From Denitrificimonas caeni (GTDB taxonomy: Bacteria; Pseudomonadota; Gammaproteobacteria; Pseudomonadales; Pseudomonadaceae): DNA of 64,000 nucleotides. Positions 40,179 to 56,512 of this stretch are shown in pieces (within the stretch, counting starts at the first letter, position 1; each line of letters opens with the position of its first letter). Made by a program: the position numbers and the translations under genes. The stretch is from positions 467,459-531,458 of the forward strand of contig NZ_CAJHOA010000002.1 of NCBI RefSeq assembly GCF_905120345.1, given 5' to 3'. The notes below the pieces were generated by a model. It was not told the DNA's origin. It did not search any database and was given only the letters and a program-made list of their open reading frames with translations.

Positions 40179-41000
40179 TTATTTGCGGCGATGAACGATC
40201 ATGTTATCGGTGCGCTTGTTCGAACGAGTTTTCGCACCTTTAGTTGGCTTGCCCCACGGTGTAACCGGGTGACGACCACTAGAAGTACGACCCTCACCAC
40301 CACCATGCGGGTGGTCAACCGGGTTCATACAAGCACCACGAACGGTAGGACGAATGCCTGCCCAACGTGAAGCACCTGCTTTACCCAGTGAGCGTAGGAA
40401 ATGCTCATGATTCGACACTTCGCCCAATGTTGCGCGGCACTCAGAGAGTACTTTACGCATTTCACCTGAACGGAGACGCAAAGTCACGTACACGCCTTCG
40501 CGAGCAACGAGTTGCGCTGAAGTACCAGCTGAACGTGCAATTTGTGCACCTTTACCTGGCTTAAGCTCAACACCGTGGATTGTAGAACCCACAGGAATAT
40601 TACGCAAAGGTAAGCTGTTACCTGCTTTAATCGGCGCATGCGCACCCGACATCAGCTGCTCACCAGCACTTACACCTTTAGGTGCAAGAATATAACGACG
40701 CTCACCGTCTGCATACTTTAATAATGCAATATGCGCAGTACGGTTTGGATCATACTCAATACGCTCTACAGTTGCTGGAATGCCATCTTTGTTACGACGG
40801 AAATCCACCAAACGGTAATGCTGCTTATGACCACCACCGATGTGACGCGTGGTAATACGACCATTATTGTTACGACCACCAGTCTTCGATTTTTTCTCGA
40901 GCAGTGGTGCGTAAGGAGCGCCTTTATGAAGCTCCTTTGTGACTACGCGGACGACGAAACGACGGCCAGGCGAAGTCGGTTTGCATTTAACAATTGCCAT
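40179..41000 (-). CDS. rplB: 50S ribosomal protein L2
   Basis: 273 residues with the near-catalytic loop [17 protein letters not shown], including the conserved His. Essential for peptidyl-transferase centre assembly. Confidence 0.98.
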   Translation of the reverse strand: MAIVKCKPTSPGRRFVVRVVTKELHKGAPYAPLLEKKSKTGGRNNNGRITTRHIGGGHKQHYRLVDFRRNKDGIPATVERIEYDPNRTAHIALLKYADGERRYILAPKGVSAGEQLMSGAHAPIKAGNSLPLRNIPVGSTIHGVELKPGKGAQIARSAGTSAQLVAREGVYVTLRLRSGEMRKVLSECRATLGEVSNHEHFLRSLGKAGASRWAGIRPTVRGACMNPVDHPHGGGEGRTSSGRHPVTPWGKPTKGAKTRSNKRTDNMIVHRRK

Positions 41001-41014
41001 GATGCACCCCTATC

Positions 41015-41314
41015 TTACTCAGCACTGCTGGTGAAATCGATATCCTGGCCCGGCTGAAGAGCGATATACGCTTTCTTCCAGTCGTTGCGACGACCTAAAC
41101 CACGCGCAGTACGCTTTGTTTTACCCTTAGCTTTAAGAGTATTCACATTCGCCACTTTCACGTCGAATAAGCTTTCAACAGCCTTTTTGACTTCAAGCTT
41201 AGTTGCATCAATTGCAACCTTAAAAACAAACTGGCTCTTACCATCTGCCAGCATAGTAGCCTTTTCAGAGACGTGCGGGCCAAGTAGCACTTTAAATACG
41301 CGTTCCTGGTTCAT
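41015..41314 (-). CDS. rplW: 50S ribosomal protein L23
   Basis: 99 residues beginning [19 protein letters not shown]. Docking site for trigger factor and SRP at the tunnel exit. Overlaps rplD by four bases. Confidence 0.98.
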   Translation of the reverse strand: MNQERVFKVLLGPHVSEKATMLADGKSQFVFKVAIDATKLEVKKAVESLFDVKVANVNTLKAKGKTKRTARGLGRRNDWKKAYIALQPGQDIDFTSSAE

Positions 41315-41913
41315 CCCAGCATCTCCTCAAATTTCTTAACTGCAGACACAGTCATTAAGACTTTGTCATAAGCAATCAGACTTACTGGATCAGACGCTTG
41401 AACATCACGCACATCAACGTGCGGCAGGTTGCGAGCAGCAAGATACAAATTCTGCTCAACATTCTCTGAAACGATCAATACATCCTGCAGACCCAAAGTA
41501 TCTAATTTACCCAGCAGGGCTTTTGTCTTAGGGGCATCAACAGAAAAATCTTCAACGACTACCAAACGATCTTGGCGAACCAGCTCAGACAAAATTGAAC
41601 GCATCGCAGCACGATACATTTTTTTGTTCAATTTCTGTGAGTGATCCTGTGGACGTGCAGCAAATGTTGCCCCGCCCCCACGCCAAATTGGACTACGAAT
41701 CGTACCAGCACGGGCACGACCAGTACCTTTTTGACGCCAAGGTTTTTTACCACCACCAGAAACTTCTGAACGAGTCTTTTGTTTCTTGCTGCCTTGACGA
41801 CCACCAGCCATGTAAGCGACTACAGCTTGGTGAACTAGAGTTTCATTGAACTCGCCGCCAAAGGTGCGCTCACAGACATCAATTGCCGCGGCGCCATTTA
41901 CATTAATTTGCAT
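41311..41913 (-). CDS. rplD: 50S ribosomal protein L4
   Basis: 200 residues; the tunnel extension [18 protein letters not shown] is intact. In E. coli, L4 represses the S10 operon by acting on its leader; the leader here is short and different. Confidence 0.98.
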   Translation of the reverse strand: MQINVNGAAAIDVCERTFGGEFNETLVHQAVVAYMAGGRQGSKKQKTRSEVSGGGKKPWRQKGTGRARAGTIRSPIWRGGGATFAARPQDHSQKLNKKMYRAAMRSILSELVRQDRLVVVEDFSVDAPKTKALLGKLDTLGLQDVLIVSENVEQNLYLAARNLPHVDVRDVQASDPVSLIAYDKVLMTVSAVKKFEEMLG

Positions 41914-41928
41914 TTCGGCATTCCCCTC

Positions 41929-42564
41929 TTAACCGCGAGCCTTCGCCGCTGCACGCACAATGACATTACCGCCGGGTGCGCCTGGAATAGCGCCTTTAAC
42001 CAACAGCAAATTGCGCTCAGCATCGACACGCACGACTTCTAAGGACTGTGTAGTCTGACGCTCAGCGCCCATATGACCAGACATTTTTTTACCTTTGAAG
42101 ACGCGACCCGGAGTTTGACATTGACCAATCGAACCCGGAACACGGTGAGATACAGAGTTACCGTGAGTATTGTCTTGACCACGGAAGTTCCAGCGCTTAA
42201 TGGTACCGGCAAAACCTTTACCTTTAGTCTGGCCCGTTACGTCGACAAGTTGTCCAGCAGTAAACAAGTCAACTGTAACTTCGTCTCCTGCCTTGTACTC
42301 GCCTTCTTCAAGACGGAACTCGAGAACTGTACGACCAGCAGCAACGCCAGCCTTAGCAAAATGGCCTGCTTGTGCTTTAGTCACGCGGGAAGCACGACGC
42401 TCGCCCACAGTCACTTGCACAGCGCGATAACCATCGCTTTCTTCGTTTTTGAACTGAGTGACGCGATTCGGTTCGACTTCAATAACAGTCACCGGAATCG
42501 AGACACCATCTTCGGTGAAAATACGGGTCATCCCGCATTTACGACCGACTACACCTATAGTCAT
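41929..42564 (-). CDS. rplC: 50S ribosomal protein L3
   Basis: 211 residues beginning [16 protein letters not shown]. The start at 42564, with GAGG upstream, matches the family; the frame remains open to 42597. The tip contains [18 protein letters not shown], including the Gln site methylated by PrmB in relatives. Confidence 0.97.
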   Translation of the reverse strand: MTIGVVGRKCGMTRIFTEDGVSIPVTVIEVEPNRVTQFKNEESDGYRAVQVTVGERRASRVTKAQAGHFAKAGVAAGRTVLEFRLEEGEYKAGDEVTVDLFTAGQLVDVTGQTKGKGFAGTIKRWNFRGQDNTHGNSVSHRVPGSIGQCQTPGRVFKGKKMSGHMGAERQTTQSLEVVRVDAERNLLLVKGAIPGAPGGNVIVRAAAKARG

Positions 42565-42631
42565 GTCTAAAACCTCATGAGTGTACGGGGCTTTCACCCG
42601 CTATGGCCGCCCATTTCAGAGCGTTACACGA

Positions 42632-42651
42632 CTAAAACCACCTGGTTTTAG
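42632..42651 (-). promoter_or_regulatory. Hairpin overlapping the rpsJ stop codon
   Basis: CTAAAACCA and TGGTTTTAG form a perfect 9-bp stem around CC, and its first arm includes the rpsJ stop. The rpsJ-rplC gap is 83 bases, longer than the other gaps in this operon. It may act as an attenuator, an RNA-processing site or a translation regulator. Confidence 0.4.
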
Positions 42652-42959
42652 CCGAGGCTGATCTGCACTTCCACGCCAGCCGCAAGATCAAGCTTCATTA
42701 ACGCATCAACTGTTTTATCAGTTGGCTGAACAATGTCCAGCACGCGCTTATGAGTGCGAATTTCGTACTGATCGCGCGCGTCTTTGTTGACGTGCGGTGA
42801 AACCAGAACGGTAAAACGCTCTTTACGGGTCGGCAGTGGAATTGGACCACGCACCTGAGCACCAGTACGTTTCGCGGTTTCCACGATTTCCTGGGTTGAT
42901 TGATCGATCAGGCGATGGTCAAAAGCCTTCAACCGGATACGGATTTGTTGATTTTGCAT
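42648..42959 (-). CDS. rpsJ: 30S ribosomal protein S10
   Basis: 103 residues with [16 protein letters not shown] and the loop [16 protein letters not shown]. Also the NusE antitermination factor. First gene of the S10 operon. Confidence 0.98.
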
Positions 42960-42989
42960 TCTGACCTCAGACTCTTAGTTACCTTCCCC

Positions 42990-43010
42990 ATCAGACGAGC
43001 CTCGTCCGAT
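42990..43010 (-). promoter_or_regulatory. S10 operon leader hairpin
   Basis: On the minus strand ATCGGACGA pairs with TCGTCTGAT around GGC (one G-U), inside the ~57-base leader between the promoter and rpsJ. It is far simpler than the E. coli S10 leader. Confidence 0.4.
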
Positions 43011-43023
43011 AAAAGGAGGCGCA

Positions 43024-43052
43024 ATTCTAATGGCGTCTAGATAATATGTCAA
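43024..43052 (-). promoter_or_regulatory. Sigma-70 promoter of the S10 operon
   Basis: On the minus strand TTGACA and TAGAAT are separated by exactly 17 bases, about 65 bases before rpsJ and just beyond the tufA terminator. Confidence 0.85.
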
Positions 43053-43060
43053 CTATAAAG

Positions 43061-43084
43061 AAAAACCCCCGCAAGCGAGGGTTC
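43061..43084 (-). terminator. Rho-independent terminator after tufA
   Basis: On the minus strand AACCCTCGC pairs with GCGGGGGTT (one G-U) followed by TTTTTC. It separates the str operon from S10. Confidence 0.88.
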
Positions 43085-43099
43085 TTCTATGGTCATCAC

Positions 43100-44299
43100 T
43101 TAAGCGATGATTTTTGCAACAACACCGGCACCAACAGTACGACCACCTTCGCGAATTGCGAAACGTAGACCGTCTTCCATGGCGATTGGCGCAATCAGGG
43201 TAACGTCAAGTTTAACGTTATCGCCTGGCATTACCATCTCGATACCTTCTGGAAGTTCGCAACTGCCTGTTACGTCAGTGGTACGGAAGTAGAACTGTGG
43301 ACGGTAGCCTTTGAAGAATGGAGTGTGACGTCCGCCTTCTTCTTTTGACAACACGTAAATTTCTGCTTCAAAGCGCGTGTGCGGCTTGATTGAACCAGGC
43401 TTGGCCAATACTTGACCACGCTCGATATCTTCACGCTTAGTACCACGCAACAGCACACCAACGTTCTCACCTGCACGACCTTCGTCGAGCAACTTACGGA
43501 ACATTTCAACACCGGTACAGGTGGTTTTTACAGTGTCTTTCAGACCGATGATTTCAACTTCTTCACCAACTTTAACGATTCCACGCTCAACACGACCTGT
43601 TACTACAGTACCGCGACCTGAGATAGAGAATACGTCTTCAATTGGCAACAAGAATGGCAGGTCAATTGCACGTACTGGCTCTGGGATGTAAGAGTCTAAT
43701 GTCTCTACCAGAGTTTTAACTGCAGTTGTTCCTAGACCGTTCTCATCACGACCTTCCAACGCCATCAGCGCTGAACCAGTAATGATAGGAGTATCGTCAC
43801 CTGGGAAATCGTACATGCTGAGCAAGTCACGCACTTCCATTTCAACAAGCTCTAACAACTCTTCGTCGTCAACCATGTCTGCTTTGTTCAGGAACACTAC
43901 GATGTACGGAACACCAACCTGACGTGACAGCAAGATGTGCTCACGCGTCTGTGGCATAGGGCCGTCAGCAGCTGAACAAACCAGAATAGCGCCATCCATC
44001 TGTGCAGCACCAGTGATCATATTTTTAACGTAGTCAGCGTGACCTGGGCAGTCAACGTGCGCATAGTGACGCATCGGTGAGTCATACTCAACGTGTGACG
44101 TGTTAATGGTAATACCACGTGCTTTTTCTTCAGGTGCGTTATCGATCTGGTCGTAACCTTTCGAAGTACCTGTACCGCCGAATACTTCAGCGCAAACACG
44201 AGTCAGTGCAGCTGTCAGTGTGGTTTTACCATGGTCAACGTGACCAATAGTACCAACGTTCAGGTGCGGTTTATTACGTTCAAATTTTTCCTTAGCCAC
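43100..44299 (-). CDS. tufA: Elongation factor Tu (copy A)
   Basis: 399 residues. P-loop [10 protein letters not shown] near residue 19, [12 protein letters not shown] near 83 and NKADMV near 138. Delivers aminoacyl-tRNA to the ribosome. The protein is identical by eye to the copy at 59529; the genes differ at only about a dozen silent positions. Last gene of the str operon, 31 bases after fusA. Confidence 0.98.
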   Translation of the reverse strand: MAKEKFERNKPHLNVGTIGHVDHGKTTLTAALTRVCAEVFGGTGTSKGYDQIDNAPEEKARGITINTSHVEYDSPMRHYAHVDCPGHADYVKNMITGAAQMDGAILVCSAADGPMPQTREHILLSRQVGVPYIVVFLNKADMVDDEELLELVEMEVRDLLSMYDFPGDDTPIITGSALMALEGRDENGLGTTAVKTLVETLDSYIPEPVRAIDLPFLLPIEDVFSISGRGTVVTGRVERGIVKVGEEVEIIGLKDTVKTTCTGVEMFRKLLDEGRAGENVGVLLRGTKREDIERGQVLAKPGSIKPHTRFEAEIYVLSKEEGGRHTPFFKGYRPQFYFRTTDVTGSCELPEGIEMVMPGDNVKLDVTLIAPIAMEDGLRFAIREGGRTVGAGVVAKIIA

Positions 44300-44330
44300 G
44301 ATATATTACCTCTTAACGAAATGGGCTGGA

Positions 44331-46433
44331 TTAACCTTGTTTTTTAACAATTGCATCGGCAATATTCGCCGGCGCTTCTGAGTACTTAGAGAACTCCATA
44401 GAGTAACTCGCACGACCTTGAGACATTGAGCGAACGTCGGTAGCGTAACCAAACATCTCCCCCAATGGAACCTCTGCGCGAATCACTTTACCGGAAGGAC
44501 TATCATCCATACCTTGGATTAAGCCACGACGACGGTTCAGGTCACCCATCACATCGCCCATGTAGTCTTCAGGTGTTACCACCTCAACCTTCATGACCGG
44601 CTCAAGTAGCACTGCGCCACCTTTTTGAGCAAGCTGCTTAGTTGCCATCGAAGCAGCGATCTTAAACGCCATTTCGTTAGAGTCAACATCATGGTAAGAA
44701 CCATCAAAGACTGCAGCTTTCAGACCGATGAGCGGATAGCCGGCAACAATACCGTTTTTCATCTGCTCTTCGATACCTTTCATAATTGCTGGGATGTATT
44801 CTTTAGGAACAACACCACCAACAACCTCATTGGTAAACACTAAACCTTCCACGCCTTCATCGGCAGGAGCAAAGCGAATCCAACAATGACCGAACTGACC
44901 GCGACCACCTGACTGACGGACAAATTTGCCTTCAATTTCACAGGAGTTACGGATCGTTTCGCGGTAGGCCACTTGTGGCTTACCGATGTTCGCTTCAACG
45001 TTAAACTCACGACGCATCCGGTCAACCAAGATATCAAGGTGCAACTCACCCATACCTGAGATGATCGTCTGACCTGTTTCTTCGTCAGTTTTAACGCGGA
45101 ACGATGGATCTTCTTGTGCCAAACGGCCCAAGGCAATACCCATTCTTTCTTGGTCAACCTTGGTTTTCGGCTCAACTGCTACCGAGATAACAGGCTCAGG
45201 GAAATCCATACGCTCAAGAATGATTGGCTTATCGATCGAGCACAAGGTATCCCCTGTGGTCACATCTTTCATGCCGATCAGCGCAGCAATATCGCCCGCG
45301 CGAACTTCTTTGATCTCTTGACGATCGTTTGCGTGCATTTGCACCATACGACCAACGCGCTCGCGCTTGCCTTTTACCGAGTTAATCACTGAGTCGCCGG
45401 ATGCCAGGACGCCAGAGTAAACACGAATAAAGGTCAAAGTACCGACGAATGGGTCAGTGGCGATCTTGAACGATAAAGCAGCAAAAGGCGCTGAATCATC
45501 TGCTGGACGATCTTCAACTTGGTCTTCTTTGTCTGGATGCACACCTTTAATTGGTGGAATCTCAGTTGGCGCAGGCAAGTAGTCGATCACAGCATCGAGA
45601 ACCAATGGCACACCCTTATTTTTAAAGGATGAACCACAAACAGCCGGGACGATTTCACCAGCGATCGTGCGCGCACGCAGACCTGCTTTGATTTCCTCGT
45701 TGGTTAATTCAACACCTTCGAGGTATTTGTCCATCAACTCTTCGCTTGATTCCGCAGCGGCTTCGATCATCAAAGCACGATACTCTTCAGCCTCGGCAAG
45801 CATATCAGCCGGAATATCTTCTTCACGATAGGTCAAACCCATATCAGCATCATCCCAATAACGGGCTTTCATGCTAATTAAGTCAACTTGACCAATGAAG
45901 TTTTCTTCCATACCAATCTGCAATTGCAATGCAACTGGAGTGTGACCTAAACGCTGTTTGATTTGAGCCAAAACGCGTTTAAAGTCTGCACCCTGACGGT
46001 CCAACTTGTTCACGTAAACAATACGTGGAACGCCGTACTTGTTCGCTTGACGCCATACAGTCTCAGACTGAGGCTCAACACCGGACGAACCACAGAACAC
46101 AACGACCGCGCCATCGAGAACACGCAGTGAACGCTCTACTTCAATAGTGAAGTCAACGTGACCTGGTGTATCAATAACGTTTACACGGTACTTATCGTAC
46201 TGCTTCTTAGAGCCTTCCCAGAAAGCGGTAACAGCAGCAGAAGTAATAGTAATTCCGCGCTCTTGTTCCTGTGCCATCCAGTCAGTGGTACTTGCGCCAT
46301 CATGGGTCTCACCCATCTTATGGTTCACACCTGTATAGAACAGGATACGCTCAGTTGTCGTGGTTTTACCCGCGTCAACGTGCGCACAGATACCAATGTT
46401 ACGGTAGCGATTAATAGGGGTAGTACGAGCCAC
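44331..46433 (-). CDS. fusA: Elongation factor G
   Basis: 700 residues. P-loop [12 protein letters not shown] near residue 18, DTPGHVDFT near 89 and NKLDRQGAD near 143; the domain IV tip lies around [14 protein letters not shown] sequence ([12 protein letters not shown]). Drives translocation. Between rpsG and tufA. Confidence 0.98.
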   Translation of the reverse strand: MARTTPINRYRNIGICAHVDAGKTTTTERILFYTGVNHKMGETHDGASTTDWMAQEQERGITITSAAVTAFWEGSKKQYDKYRVNVIDTPGHVDFTIEVERSLRVLDGAVVVFCGSSGVEPQSETVWRQANKYGVPRIVYVNKLDRQGADFKRVLAQIKQRLGHTPVALQLQIGMEENFIGQVDLISMKARYWDDADMGLTYREEDIPADMLAEAEEYRALMIEAAAESSEELMDKYLEGVELTNEEIKAGLRARTIAGEIVPAVCGSSFKNKGVPLVLDAVIDYLPAPTEIPPIKGVHPDKEDQVEDRPADDSAPFAALSFKIATDPFVGTLTFIRVYSGVLASGDSVINSVKGKRERVGRMVQMHANDRQEIKEVRAGDIAALIGMKDVTTGDTLCSIDKPIILERMDFPEPVISVAVEPKTKVDQERMGIALGRLAQEDPSFRVKTDEETGQTIISGMGELHLDILVDRMRREFNVEANIGKPQVAYRETIRNSCEIEGKFVRQSGGRGQFGHCWIRFAPADEGVEGLVFTNEVVGGVVPKEYIPAIMKGIEEQMKNGIVAGYPLIGLKAAVFDGSYHDVDSNEMAFKIAASMATKQLAQKGGAVLLEPVMKVEVVTPEDYMGDVMGDLNRRRGLIQGMDDSPSGKVIRAEVPLGEMFGYATDVRSMSQGRASYSMEFSKYSEAPANIADAIVKKQG

Positions 46434-46451
46434 AGTAAGTTCCTCGCTAAA

Positions 46452-46922
46452 TTAAAAACGGTAGTGCGAGAAAGCCTTGTTGGCTTCTGCCATGCGGTGC
46501 ACGTCTTCACGCTTCTTAACGGCTGAGCCTTTACCATCAGCAGCGTCCATCAGTTCGCCAGCTAAACGTAAAGCCATTGATTTCTCACCACGCTTACGCG
46601 CAGCGTCAACCAACCAGCGCATTGCTAAAGCATTACGGCGTGAAGGACGGACTTCAACAGGAACCTGGTAGGTAGCACCACCTACACGACGGGATTTAAC
46701 TTCGACCAGCGGAGCGATGGCGTCGAGTGCTTTCTCGAAAGTTTCCAGTGGTTCCACGTTTTTACGGGTTTTTACTGTTTCCAGTGCACCGTAAACGATA
46801 CGCTCGGCAACGGCTTTTTTACCGCTTTCCATAACGTGGTTCATAAATTTTGCAAGAATCTGACTACCATAAATTGGATCGTCTAGAATCTCACGTTTTG
46901 CGACTACGCGACGTCTTGGCAT
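46452..46922 (-). CDS. rpsG: 30S ribosomal protein S7
   Basis: 156 residues beginning [20 protein letters not shown]. 30S head assembly initiator; regulates the str operon in E. coli. Between rpsL and fusA. Confidence 0.98.
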   Translation of the reverse strand: MPRRRVVAKREILDDPIYGSQILAKFMNHVMESGKKAVAERIVYGALETVKTRKNVEPLETFEKALDAIAPLVEVKSRRVGGATYQVPVEVRPSRRNALAMRWLVDAARKRGEKSMALRLAGELMDAADGKGSAVKKREDVHRMAEANKAFSHYRF

Positions 46923-47014
46923 TGATAAGCCCTCAAACGGTCTTCAGGTTAGCTCGGGATCTGCTTAATAGCGCCCGACCTTACTCTTATCGACTCGAGA
47001 AAATAGAAAAAGAA

Positions 47015-47386
47015 TTACTTAGGACGCTTAGCACCGTACTTAGAGCGACCTTGTTTACGGTCTTTAACACCTGAGGTGTCTAAAGCGCCGCGCACTGTGT
47101 GGTAACGAACACCTGGTAAGTCTTTTACGCGACCACCACGGATCAGAACAACACTGTGCTCTTGCAAGTTGTGACCTTCACCGCCGATGTACGAAGCGAC
47201 TTCAAAGCCATTAGTTAAGCGAACACGACAAACTTTACGTAAGGCTGAGTTCGGTTTTTTAGGCGTAGTTGTATATACACGAGTACATACACCACGACGT
47301 TGCGGGCAGTTTTGTAACGCAGGCACGTCGCTTTTTCCGACCATGCGCTTGCGCGACTTACGCACCAGCTGGTTAATAGTTGCCAT
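47015..47386 (-). CDS. rpsL: 30S ribosomal protein S12
   Basis: 123 residues with [18 protein letters not shown] and [16 protein letters not shown]. The two lysines at which classical streptomycin-resistance changes occur are the wild-type residues here. First gene of the str operon. Confidence 0.98.
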   Translation of the reverse strand: MATINQLVRKSRKRMVGKSDVPALQNCPQRRGVCTRVYTTTPKKPNSALRKVCRVRLTNGFEVASYIGGEGHNLQEHSVVLIRGGRVKDLPGVRYHTVRGALDTSGVKDRKQGRSKYGAKRPK

Positions 47387-47463
47387 CTACAAGCTCCACT
47401 GTTGTCTTCCGACATAAACAAAATGACGGAATTGAAGAATCCCGCCAATTTTGGGGGTACAAG

Positions 47464-47492
47464 AGTCTAATTATACTCCTGCCCCCCGTCAA
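47464..47492 (-). promoter_or_regulatory. Promoter of the str operon (rpsL)
   Basis: On the minus strand TTGACG and TAGACT are 17 bases apart, ~80 bases before rpsL. A TATAAT-like hexamer lies inside the spacer, directly before the -10, and could be an alternative -10 only with a poor -35. Confidence 0.7.
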
Positions 47493-47500
47493 GGCTAATA

Positions 47501-47518
47501 TTCATACAATTGCATGAA
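47501..47518 (-). terminator. Near-palindrome after rpoC
   Basis: TTCATACAATTGCATGAA is palindromic except for one base pair and lies 12 bases after the rpoC stop. No U-tract; it partly abuts the rpsL promoter. A weak or factor-assisted end of the rpoBC transcript is possible. Confidence 0.3.
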
Positions 47519-47529
47519 CGGTTAGCATT

Positions 47530-50500
47530 TTACTCTTTTAAATTGAGTGCCTCACTCAGTGCAGCCTCTACATCACTGGCACTAACACCTTGTGGTGACT
47601 CAATCGCACGCTTGCGTTTACGCTCTGCGTGGTATGCCAATCCTGTACCTGCTGGAATTAAGCGACCAACAACTACGTTTTCTTTCAGACCACGCAAGTA
47701 GTCACGCTTACCAGTTACTGCGGCTTCAGTTAGAACCCGTGTAGTTTCCTGGAACGATGCAGCAGAGATGAATGACTCTGTTGACAGCGACGCTTTAGTA
47801 ATACCTAGCAATACGCGCTCGAACTTAGCAGGAAAACGATCATTGGTAACCAATGTTTCGTTTTCTTCTAGTACGTGATTGTATTCAGCCTGATCACCTT
47901 TAATCAGCGTCGAATCACCCGACTCAGAAATCTCTACTTTACGTAACATTTGACGCAAAATAGTTTCAATGTGTTTATCGTTGATCTTCACACCTTGCAA
48001 GCGGTAAACATCTTGAATCTCTGTCACGATGTAACGTGCTAATGCACTCACACCTAACAGACGCAAGATATCGTGCGGATTGCTAGGACCGTCGGAAATA
48101 ACTTCACCACGGTTGACTTGCTCACCCTCAAACACGTTGAGGTGACGCCATTTGTGAATCAACTCTTCGTACGGATCGCTGCCATCAGTTGGCGTAATCA
48201 CTAAACGACGCTTACCTTTGGTTTCTTTACCGAACGAAATCGTTCCGCTGACTTCAGCCAAAATAGCCGCTTCTTTCGGACGACGGGCTTCAAACAAGTC
48301 AGCTACGCGTGGCAAACCACCAGTAATGTCTCGAGTTTTTGAAGTTTCTTGCGGAATACGCGCAACAACATCACCGATATTGATCCGCGCACCATCGTTT
48401 AAGTTCACTAATGCGTGCGGCGGCAAGAAGTATTGCGCAATAACGTCAGTACCCGGCAAGAACAAATCATCCCCATTATCATCAACCAACTTGATCGCAG
48501 GACGAATATCTTTACCAGCAGCTGGACGCTCTTGTGGATCCATTACTTCAATATTGCTTAAACCGGTCAACTCATCGGTTTGACGCTTGATAGTAATACC
48601 CGCTTCCATACCAACAAACTGGATAACACCCGTTGTTTCAGTAACAATTGGGTGAGTGTGCGGATCCCACTTAGCCACGATAGCACCAGCAGCAACCACA
48701 TCACCTTCGTTCACTGAAAGAACAGCACCATAAGGAAGCTTATAACGCTCACGCTCACGGCCAAACTCATCAGCAATAGCCAACTCACCCGAACGCGATA
48801 CTGCAACCAGATTACCGTTATCACGGACAACATGCTTCAAGTTAATCAAACGCACGGTACCGCCGTTTTTAACCTGAACACTGTCTGCAGCTGATGTACG
48901 ACTTGCCGCACCACCAATGTGGAACGTACGCATCGTCAACTGTGTACCTGGCTCACCAATCGACTGAGCCGCGATAACGCCTACAGCCTCACCTTGGTTA
49001 ACCTCATGACCACGTGCAAGGTCACGACCGTAGCACTTAGCACAGATACCATGACGGGTTTCACAAGTAATAGGTGAGCGTACGACTACCTCATCAATAC
49101 TGTTGTTTTCAATAAACTCGACCCAGCTCTCATCAATCAATGTATCCATTGGGATAAGAACTTCATCGCTACCAGGCTTGAGAACATCCTGAGCAATCAC
49201 ACGGCCTAGAACGCGATCACCAAGCGGATCAACAACATCACCACCTTCAATGTGCGGCGTTAATACCAGACCGTCTTCAGTACCACAGTCAACCTGAGTC
49301 ACCACCAAGTCTTGCGCAACATCGACTAGACGACGCGTCAAGTAACCGGAGTTAGCCGTTTTCAACGCCGTATCGGCCAGACCTTTACGCGCACCGTGGG
49401 TCGAAATAAAGTACTGCAGTACGTTTAGACCTTCACGGAAGTTTGCGGTAATCGGCGTTTCGATAATTGAGCCATCTGGCTTAGCCATCAGACCACGCAT
49501 ACCAGCCAACTGACGAATCTGCGCTGCCGAGCCTCGAGCACCGGAGTCAGCCATCATATACATCGAGTTAAACGACTCTTGACTAACGGTTTCGCCATCG
49601 CGGTTGACCACCGGCTCAGTCGAAAGGTTGGCCATCATCGCTTTAGACACTTCATCGTTGGCTTTTGACCAAAGGTCGATGACTTTGTTGTACTTTTCGC
49701 CCTGAGTAACCAGACCTGAAGCATATTGCTTTTCAATTTCTTTAACTTCTTCAACAGCGCGATCAATGATCGTAACTTTCTCATCTGGGATGACAAAGTC
49801 ATTGACGCCAATTGAAACGCCTGAAATCGTTGAGTAAGCAAAACCTGTGTACATTAACTGGTCAGCAAAAATCACAGTCTCTTTCAAGCCAACGACGCGA
49901 TAACATTGGTTGATCAGATTTGAAATTGCTTTTTTCTTCATCGGCTGATTGACGATAGAGAATGGCAGACCTGCTGGTACGATTTGGAATAACAACGCAC
50001 GACCAATCGTGGTATCCACAATTTTTGTATTGTGAACTGAACCACCATCGCGATCGTTGACAGTTTCGCTAATACGAACCTTTACTTTGGCATGCAGTGC
50101 TGCATCACCGGAGCGGTAGACACGGTCCACTTCTTGCAGATCAGCAAAGATACGGCCTTCACCCTTAGCGTTAATCGCTTCACGGGTCATATAGTACAGA
50201 CCAAGAACAACGTCTTGCGAAGGTACAATAATTGGCTCACCGTTAGCAGGCGACAGGATGTTGTTGGTTGACATCATTAAAGCACGTGACTCAAGCTGTG
50301 CCTCTAAGGTCAAGGGCACGTGTACCGCCATTTGGTCACCGTCGAAGTCAGCGTTATACGCCGCACAAACTAACGGGTGCAATTGAATGGCTTTACCTTC
50401 AATCAGTACCGGCTCAAATGCTTGAATACCTAAACGGTGCAGTGTTGGCGCACGGTTAAGTAGGACTGGGTGCTCGCGAATCACATCCGCTAAAACGTCC

Positions 50501-51726
50501 CAAACCTCTGGTAATTCACGCTCAACCATTTTCTTGGCAGCTTTAATGGTTGTCGCTAAACCACGTTGCTCAAGTTTTCCGAAAATAAACGGCTTAAATA
50601 ATTCAAGCGCCATTTTTTTCGGTAAACCGCACTGGTGTAAACGTAGAGCTGGACCCACTACGATCACCGAACGACCGGAGTAGTCAACACGCTTACCGAG
50701 CAAGTTCTGACGGAAACGACCTTGTTTACCTTTGATCATATCGGCCAAAGATTTCAACGGACGCTTGTTACTGCCGGTGATAGCACGGCCACGACGACCG
50801 TTATCAAGCAGAGCATCGACTGACTCTTGCAGCATACGCTTTTCGTTGCGCACGATGATATCAGGTGCAGACAAGTCCAACAGACGCTTGAGACGGTTGT
50901 TACGGTTGATCACTCGACGATAAAGGTCATTGAGATCAGAGGTGGCAAAACGGCCGCCATCGAGCGGCACTAAAGGCCGTAAATCCGGTGGCAAGACTGG
51001 CAGAACGGTAAGAACCATCCACTCAGGCTTATTGCCTGAACCGAAGAAAGCCTCCATCAGCTTTAAACGCTTAGACAGTTTCTTGATTTTAGTTTCTGAG
51101 TTGGTTTGCGGAATTTCTTCACGCAAGTGATTGATCTCATGCTCAAGATCAATTTCCATCAGCAGCTCGCGAACGGCTTCAGCACCCATACGCGCATCAA
51201 AGTCATCACCAAACTCTTCTAAGGCTTCAAAATACTGCTCATCGTTGAGCAGTTGGCCTTTTTCTAGCGTGGTCATGCCGGGGTTAATCACCACATAGCT
51301 TTCAAAATACAACACGCGCTCAATGTCACGCAGAGTCATATCTAGCAGCAAGCCAATACGGCTTGGTAGTGACTTCAAGAACCAAATATGTGCACATGGC
51401 GATGCCAGCTCAATGTGCGCCATACGCTCGCGACGGACTTTAGACAGTGCAACTTCAACGCCGCACTTCTCACAGATCACACCGCGGTGCTTGAGACGCT
51501 TGTACTTACCGCACAAGCACTCATAGTCTTTTACCGGACCAAAAATCTTGGCACAGAACAGGCCGTCACGCTCAGGCTTAAATGTGCGATAGTTAATAGT
51601 CTCTGGTTTTTTAACTTCACCAAAGGACCATGAGCGAATCATTTCTGGAGAGGCGAGCGTAATCTTAATCGCGTCGAACTCTTCAACTTGGCTCTGGTTT
51701 TTTAATAAATTCAGTAAATCTTTCAA
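47530..51726 (-). CDS. rpoC: RNA polymerase beta' subunit
   Basis: 1398 residues. The N-terminal zinc finger [20 protein letters not shown] lies near 70, the catalytic Mg motif [12 protein letters not shown] near 460, the bridge/trigger regions follow, and the second zinc site [17 protein letters not shown] is near 890. Normal length. 63 bases after rpoB. Confidence 0.99.
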   Translation of the reverse strand: MKDLLNLLKNQSQVEEFDAIKITLASPEMIRSWSFGEVKKPETINYRTFKPERDGLFCAKIFGPVKDYECLCGKYKRLKHRGVICEKCGVEVALSKVRRERMAHIELASPCAHIWFLKSLPSRIGLLLDMTLRDIERVLYFESYVVINPGMTTLEKGQLLNDEQYFEALEEFGDDFDARMGAEAVRELLMEIDLEHEINHLREEIPQTNSETKIKKLSKRLKLMEAFFGSGNKPEWMVLTVLPVLPPDLRPLVPLDGGRFATSDLNDLYRRVINRNNRLKRLLDLSAPDIIVRNEKRMLQESVDALLDNGRRGRAITGSNKRPLKSLADMIKGKQGRFRQNLLGKRVDYSGRSVIVVGPALRLHQCGLPKKMALELFKPFIFGKLEQRGLATTIKAAKKMVERELPEVWDVLADVIREHPVLLNRAPTLHRLGIQAFEPVLIEGKAIQLHPLVCAAYNADFDGDQMAVHVPLTLEAQLESRALMMSTNNILSPANGEPIIVPSQDVVLGLYYMTREAINAKGEGRIFADLQEVDRVYRSGDAALHAKVKVRISETVNDRDGGSVHNTKIVDTTIGRALLFQIVPAGLPFSIVNQPMKKKAISNLINQCYRVVGLKETVIFADQLMYTGFAYSTISGVSIGVNDFVIPDEKVTIIDRAVEEVKEIEKQYASGLVTQGEKYNKVIDLWSKANDEVSKAMMANLSTEPVVNRDGETVSQESFNSMYMMADSGARGSAAQIRQLAGMRGLMAKPDGSIIETPITANFREGLNVLQYFISTHGARKGLADTALKTANSGYLTRRLVDVAQDLVVTQVDCGTEDGLVLTPHIEGGDVVDPLGDRVLGRVIAQDVLKPGSDEVLIPMDTLIDESWVEFIENNSIDEVVVRSPITCETRHGICAKCYGRDLARGHEVNQGEAVGVIAAQSIGEPGTQLTMRTFHIGGAASRTSAADSVQVKNGGTVRLINLKHVVRDNGNLVAVSRSGELAIADEFGRERERYKLPYGAVLSVNEGDVVAAGAIVAKWDPHTHPIVTETTGVIQFVGMEAGITIKRQTDELTGLSNIEVMDPQERPAAGKDIRPAIKLVDDNGDDLFLPGTDVIAQYFLPPHALVNLNDGARINIGDVVARIPQETSKTRDITGGLPRVADLFEARRPKEAAILAEVSGTISFGKETKGKRRLVITPTDGSDPYEELIHKWRHLNVFEGEQVNRGEVISDGPSNPHDILRLLGVSALARYIVTEIQDVYRLQGVKINDKHIETILRQMLRKVEISESGDSTLIKGDQAEYNHVLEENETLVTNDRFPAKFERVLLGITKASLSTESFISAASFQETTRVLTEAAVTGKRDYLRGLKENVVVGRLIPAGTGLAYHAERKRKRAIESPQGVSASDVEAALSEALNLKE

Positions 51727-51789
51727 GGCCTTTCCTCCTGACGGAGCGGGGAGCGGGTATCTCTACGCCGCTCCTAATACGCACGCGTG

Positions 51790-55872
<4,083 letters not shown>

Positions 55873-56006
55873 CAGCGTTCCCCAGCTTGGTAACCTGCCT
55901 GTTGGATACTTCCGGCGGAAATACCCAGTAAATCGTGCAAACATTTATTCTTCAGTTAGCTCTTGAGTTCTGCCTGAGGCATCCACTCAATGAAGAGCTA
56001 TAACAG

Positions 56007-56035
56007 AAAAAGGCCGGTGACATCAGCCACCAGCC
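56007..56035 (-). terminator. Attenuator between rplL and rpoB
   Basis: On the minus strand GGCTGGTG pairs with CACCGGCC (one G-U) around GCTGATGT, then TTTTTC. It lies 38 bases after the rplL stop in a 200-base gap. A partial terminator here sets the ratio of ribosomal protein to polymerase synthesis in E. coli; same place, different sequence. Confidence 0.75.
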
Positions 56036-56072
56036 ATCAGCCCTTTGCACAGGCTGTTATGCAACATCTAGC

Positions 56073-56438
56073 TTATTTAAGCTCGACTGAAGCACCTGCT
56101 TCTTCCAGCGTTTTCTTAGCTGCTTCAGCTTCATCTTTTGATACGTCTTCTTTAACAACGCCTGGTGCGCCGTCAACAACTGCTTTAGCTTCTTTCAGAC
56201 CTAGGCCTGTCAGTTCGCGAACTGCTTTAATCACGTTAACTTTCTTCTCGCCAGCTGCTAACAGCATAACGGTGAATTCAGTTTGTTCTTCAGCAACAAC
56301 TGCAACTGCTGCAGCTGGGCCTGAAGCTGCAGCTGCAGTCACGCCAAATTTCTCTTCCATTGCAGTGATCAGTTCAACAATTTGCATTACTGACATTTCT
56401 GAAACGGCGTTAAGAATATCTTCGTTAGTAAGAGCCAT
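56073..56438 (-). CDS. rplL: 50S ribosomal protein L7/L12
   Basis: 121 residues: N-terminal dimerisation region [15 protein letters not shown], an Ala-rich hinge, then the factor-binding domain [20 protein letters not shown]. Forms the stalk with L10. Confidence 0.98.
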   Translation of the reverse strand: MALTNEDILNAVSEMSVMQIVELITAMEEKFGVTAAAASGPAAAVAVVAEEQTEFTVMLLAAGEKKVNVIKAVRELTGLGLKEAKAVVDGAPGVVKEDVSKDEAEAAKKTLEEAGASVELK

Positions 56439-56512
56439 GACTCTATGCTTCCTATATTGGTGATGACTTAATTAAGCCACCAAAATCAAAAATTTGTGTA
56501 AAGAGCGAAAGC

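Noticed and set aside
42073..42570. 165-residue open frame opposite rplC
   Set aside because: Shadow of a highly expressed conserved gene; composition atypical of proteins.
47470..47492. TTGACG with TATAAT as str promoter
   Set aside because: Spacing is 11 bases; TAGACT at 17 bases is preferred.
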